From positions 1 through 64,000 of the forward strand of contig CAVVVS010000072.1 in the NCBI GenBank assembly GCA_963751355.1: DNA of 64,000 nucleotides, read 5' to 3'. Of this stretch, positions 63,547 to 64,000 are shown piece by piece. The position numbers were made by a program, and so were the translations under genes. This DNA comes from CAVVVS01 sp963751355. Its GTDB lineage: Bacteria > Bacteroidota > Ignavibacteria > Ignavibacteriales > Ignavibacteriaceae. Every line of letters begins with the position of its first letter. Positions within the stretch are counted from its first letter, which is position 1. The notes under the pieces are model-generated. The model saw nothing but the letters and a program-made list of their open reading frames with translations, had not been told where the DNA came from and ran no database searches.

Positions 63547-64000
63547 ATGAATAAAATTTTTCCACAAGTGCTGATGGTGATTTTGATTATTACCCTGTCA
63601 GGGATCAAAGTCCAGGCTCAAAACAATCAAATATACACTAATATTCTTAAAAGGTATGTAAAGAATGGATTGGTTGATTATATAGATTTGAAAAAAGATA
63701 AGCAATTCAAGATCTATATACACCATTTATCCGGAACTATTCCGGGGCGTTTGAAAAAAGAAGAAAGAGAAGCTTTCTGGATTAATGCCTATAATGCATT
63801 TACTTTAAAAATTGTTGTTGATAATTATCCGGTTAAAAGTATCAGAGATTTGAATAAGAACGGGTTAATACTCTCTTATGTATTTAATACAACGGTTTGG
63901 GATAAAAAATTTATTGACATTAATAACAAAAAGTATTCGCTGAACGATATAGAAAACAAAATTTTAAGAAAAAGGTTTGATGACCCCAGGATACATTTTG
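63547..64000 (+). CDS. DUF547 domain protein, secreted (partial, runs off right edge)
   Basis: The gene starts at ATG 63547 and continues past the window end; 151 codons are visible. A signal peptide (about 1-23, ...GIKVQAQ) is followed by the DUF547 signature: YVKNGLVDYIDLKKDKQF, EAFWINAYNAFTLKIVVDNYPVKSI, the TTVWDKKFIDIN stretch and IENKILRKRFDDPRIHF. DUF547 proteins are common in Bacteroidota and proteobacteria; their enzymatic role is not established. The typical C-terminal Cys and remaining domain lie outside the window. Confidence 0.88.
   Translation, partial: MNKIFPQVLMVILIITLSGIKVQAQNNQIYTNILKRYVKNGLVDYIDLKKDKQFKIYIHHLSGTIPGRLKKEEREAFWINAYNAFTLKIVVDNYPVKSIRDLNKNGLILSYVFNTTVWDKKFIDINNKKYSLNDIENKILRKRFDDPRIHF

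Overview
The window is an AT-rich bacterial chromosome segment that best fits the Ignavibacteria / Bacteroidota-Chlorobi group. This is inferred from a secreted protein with a type IX secretion-like C-terminal tail (54084-57323), many small signal-peptide proteins, tandem secreted M1 peptidases, weak or absent Shine-Dalgarno sites on many genes, and family content (TIGR04283-type glycosyltransferase, kbl/tdh pair, DUF547). There are no rRNA or tRNA genes, CRISPR arrays, transposases or integrases that I can support.

Layout. 1-3,000: end of a secreted protein gene, two small hypotheticals and fumarase. 3,497-5,364: tandem cytidylate-kinase-like genes, the second with a -1 frameshift exactly at a U UUU UUA heptamer. 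5,600-10,500: M14 carboxypeptidase, TerB-like protein, and the tdh-kbl threonine-to-glycine pair. 10,700-25,433: the most distinctive region. Two divergent gene sets meet at 17,718-18,216. The leftward set encodes a GcvH-like membrane protein, a [4Fe-4S] protein, an NrfD/HybB-type membrane subunit and a Cys-motif/GcvH-like protein, followed by a c-heme sensor kinase, a sigma54 activator and an archaemetzincin. The rightward set encodes a Tat-exported [4Fe-4S] protein, a second NrfD-type subunit, a 13-heme cytochrome, a second c-heme sensor kinase with a zinc-ribbon insertion in its ATPase domain, and two response regulators whose output domain is GcvH-like. A near-consensus sigma54 promoter faces left and a GG-N10-GC candidate faces right. 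A strong terminator closes the rightward set.

25,575-29,800: macrodomain protein, two DMT transporters and enolase. 29,714-35,861: a TetR-controlled export-type operon (LolA-like protein, two FtsX-type permeases, ATPase, and a frameshifted outer-membrane protein), with a near-perfect TetR-type operator. 35,948-42,499: membrane protein, APC permease overlapping a kynureninase-like enzyme, two aldo/keto reductases and a D-2-hydroxyacid dehydrogenase. 43,362-46,051: an orphan membrane protein, dienelactone hydrolase and a Rieske protein. 46,774-57,323: paired M1 peptidases, a secreted (alpha/alpha)6 glycoside hydrolase and a large secreted protein under a LacI-type palindrome. 57,635-64,000: glutaredoxin-like protein, Crp/Fnr regulator, MerA/GR-like flavoprotein, thioredoxin-like protein, hydrolase-OsmC fusion, glycosyltransferase and a partial DUF547 protein.

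How the genes fit together. The central locus reads as a redox-sensing respiratory island. Two membrane quinone-type modules (NrfD plus ferredoxin), one with its iron-sulfur subunit predicted cytoplasmic and one exported, are linked to a periplasmic multiheme cytochrome. They are flanked by two kinases that carry the same CxxCH plus Cx4CH periplasmic pair. One kinase is paired with a sigma54 activator (transcriptional output), the other with REC-GcvH-like fusions (apparently non-transcriptional output). This is the best candidate for an undescribed system here.
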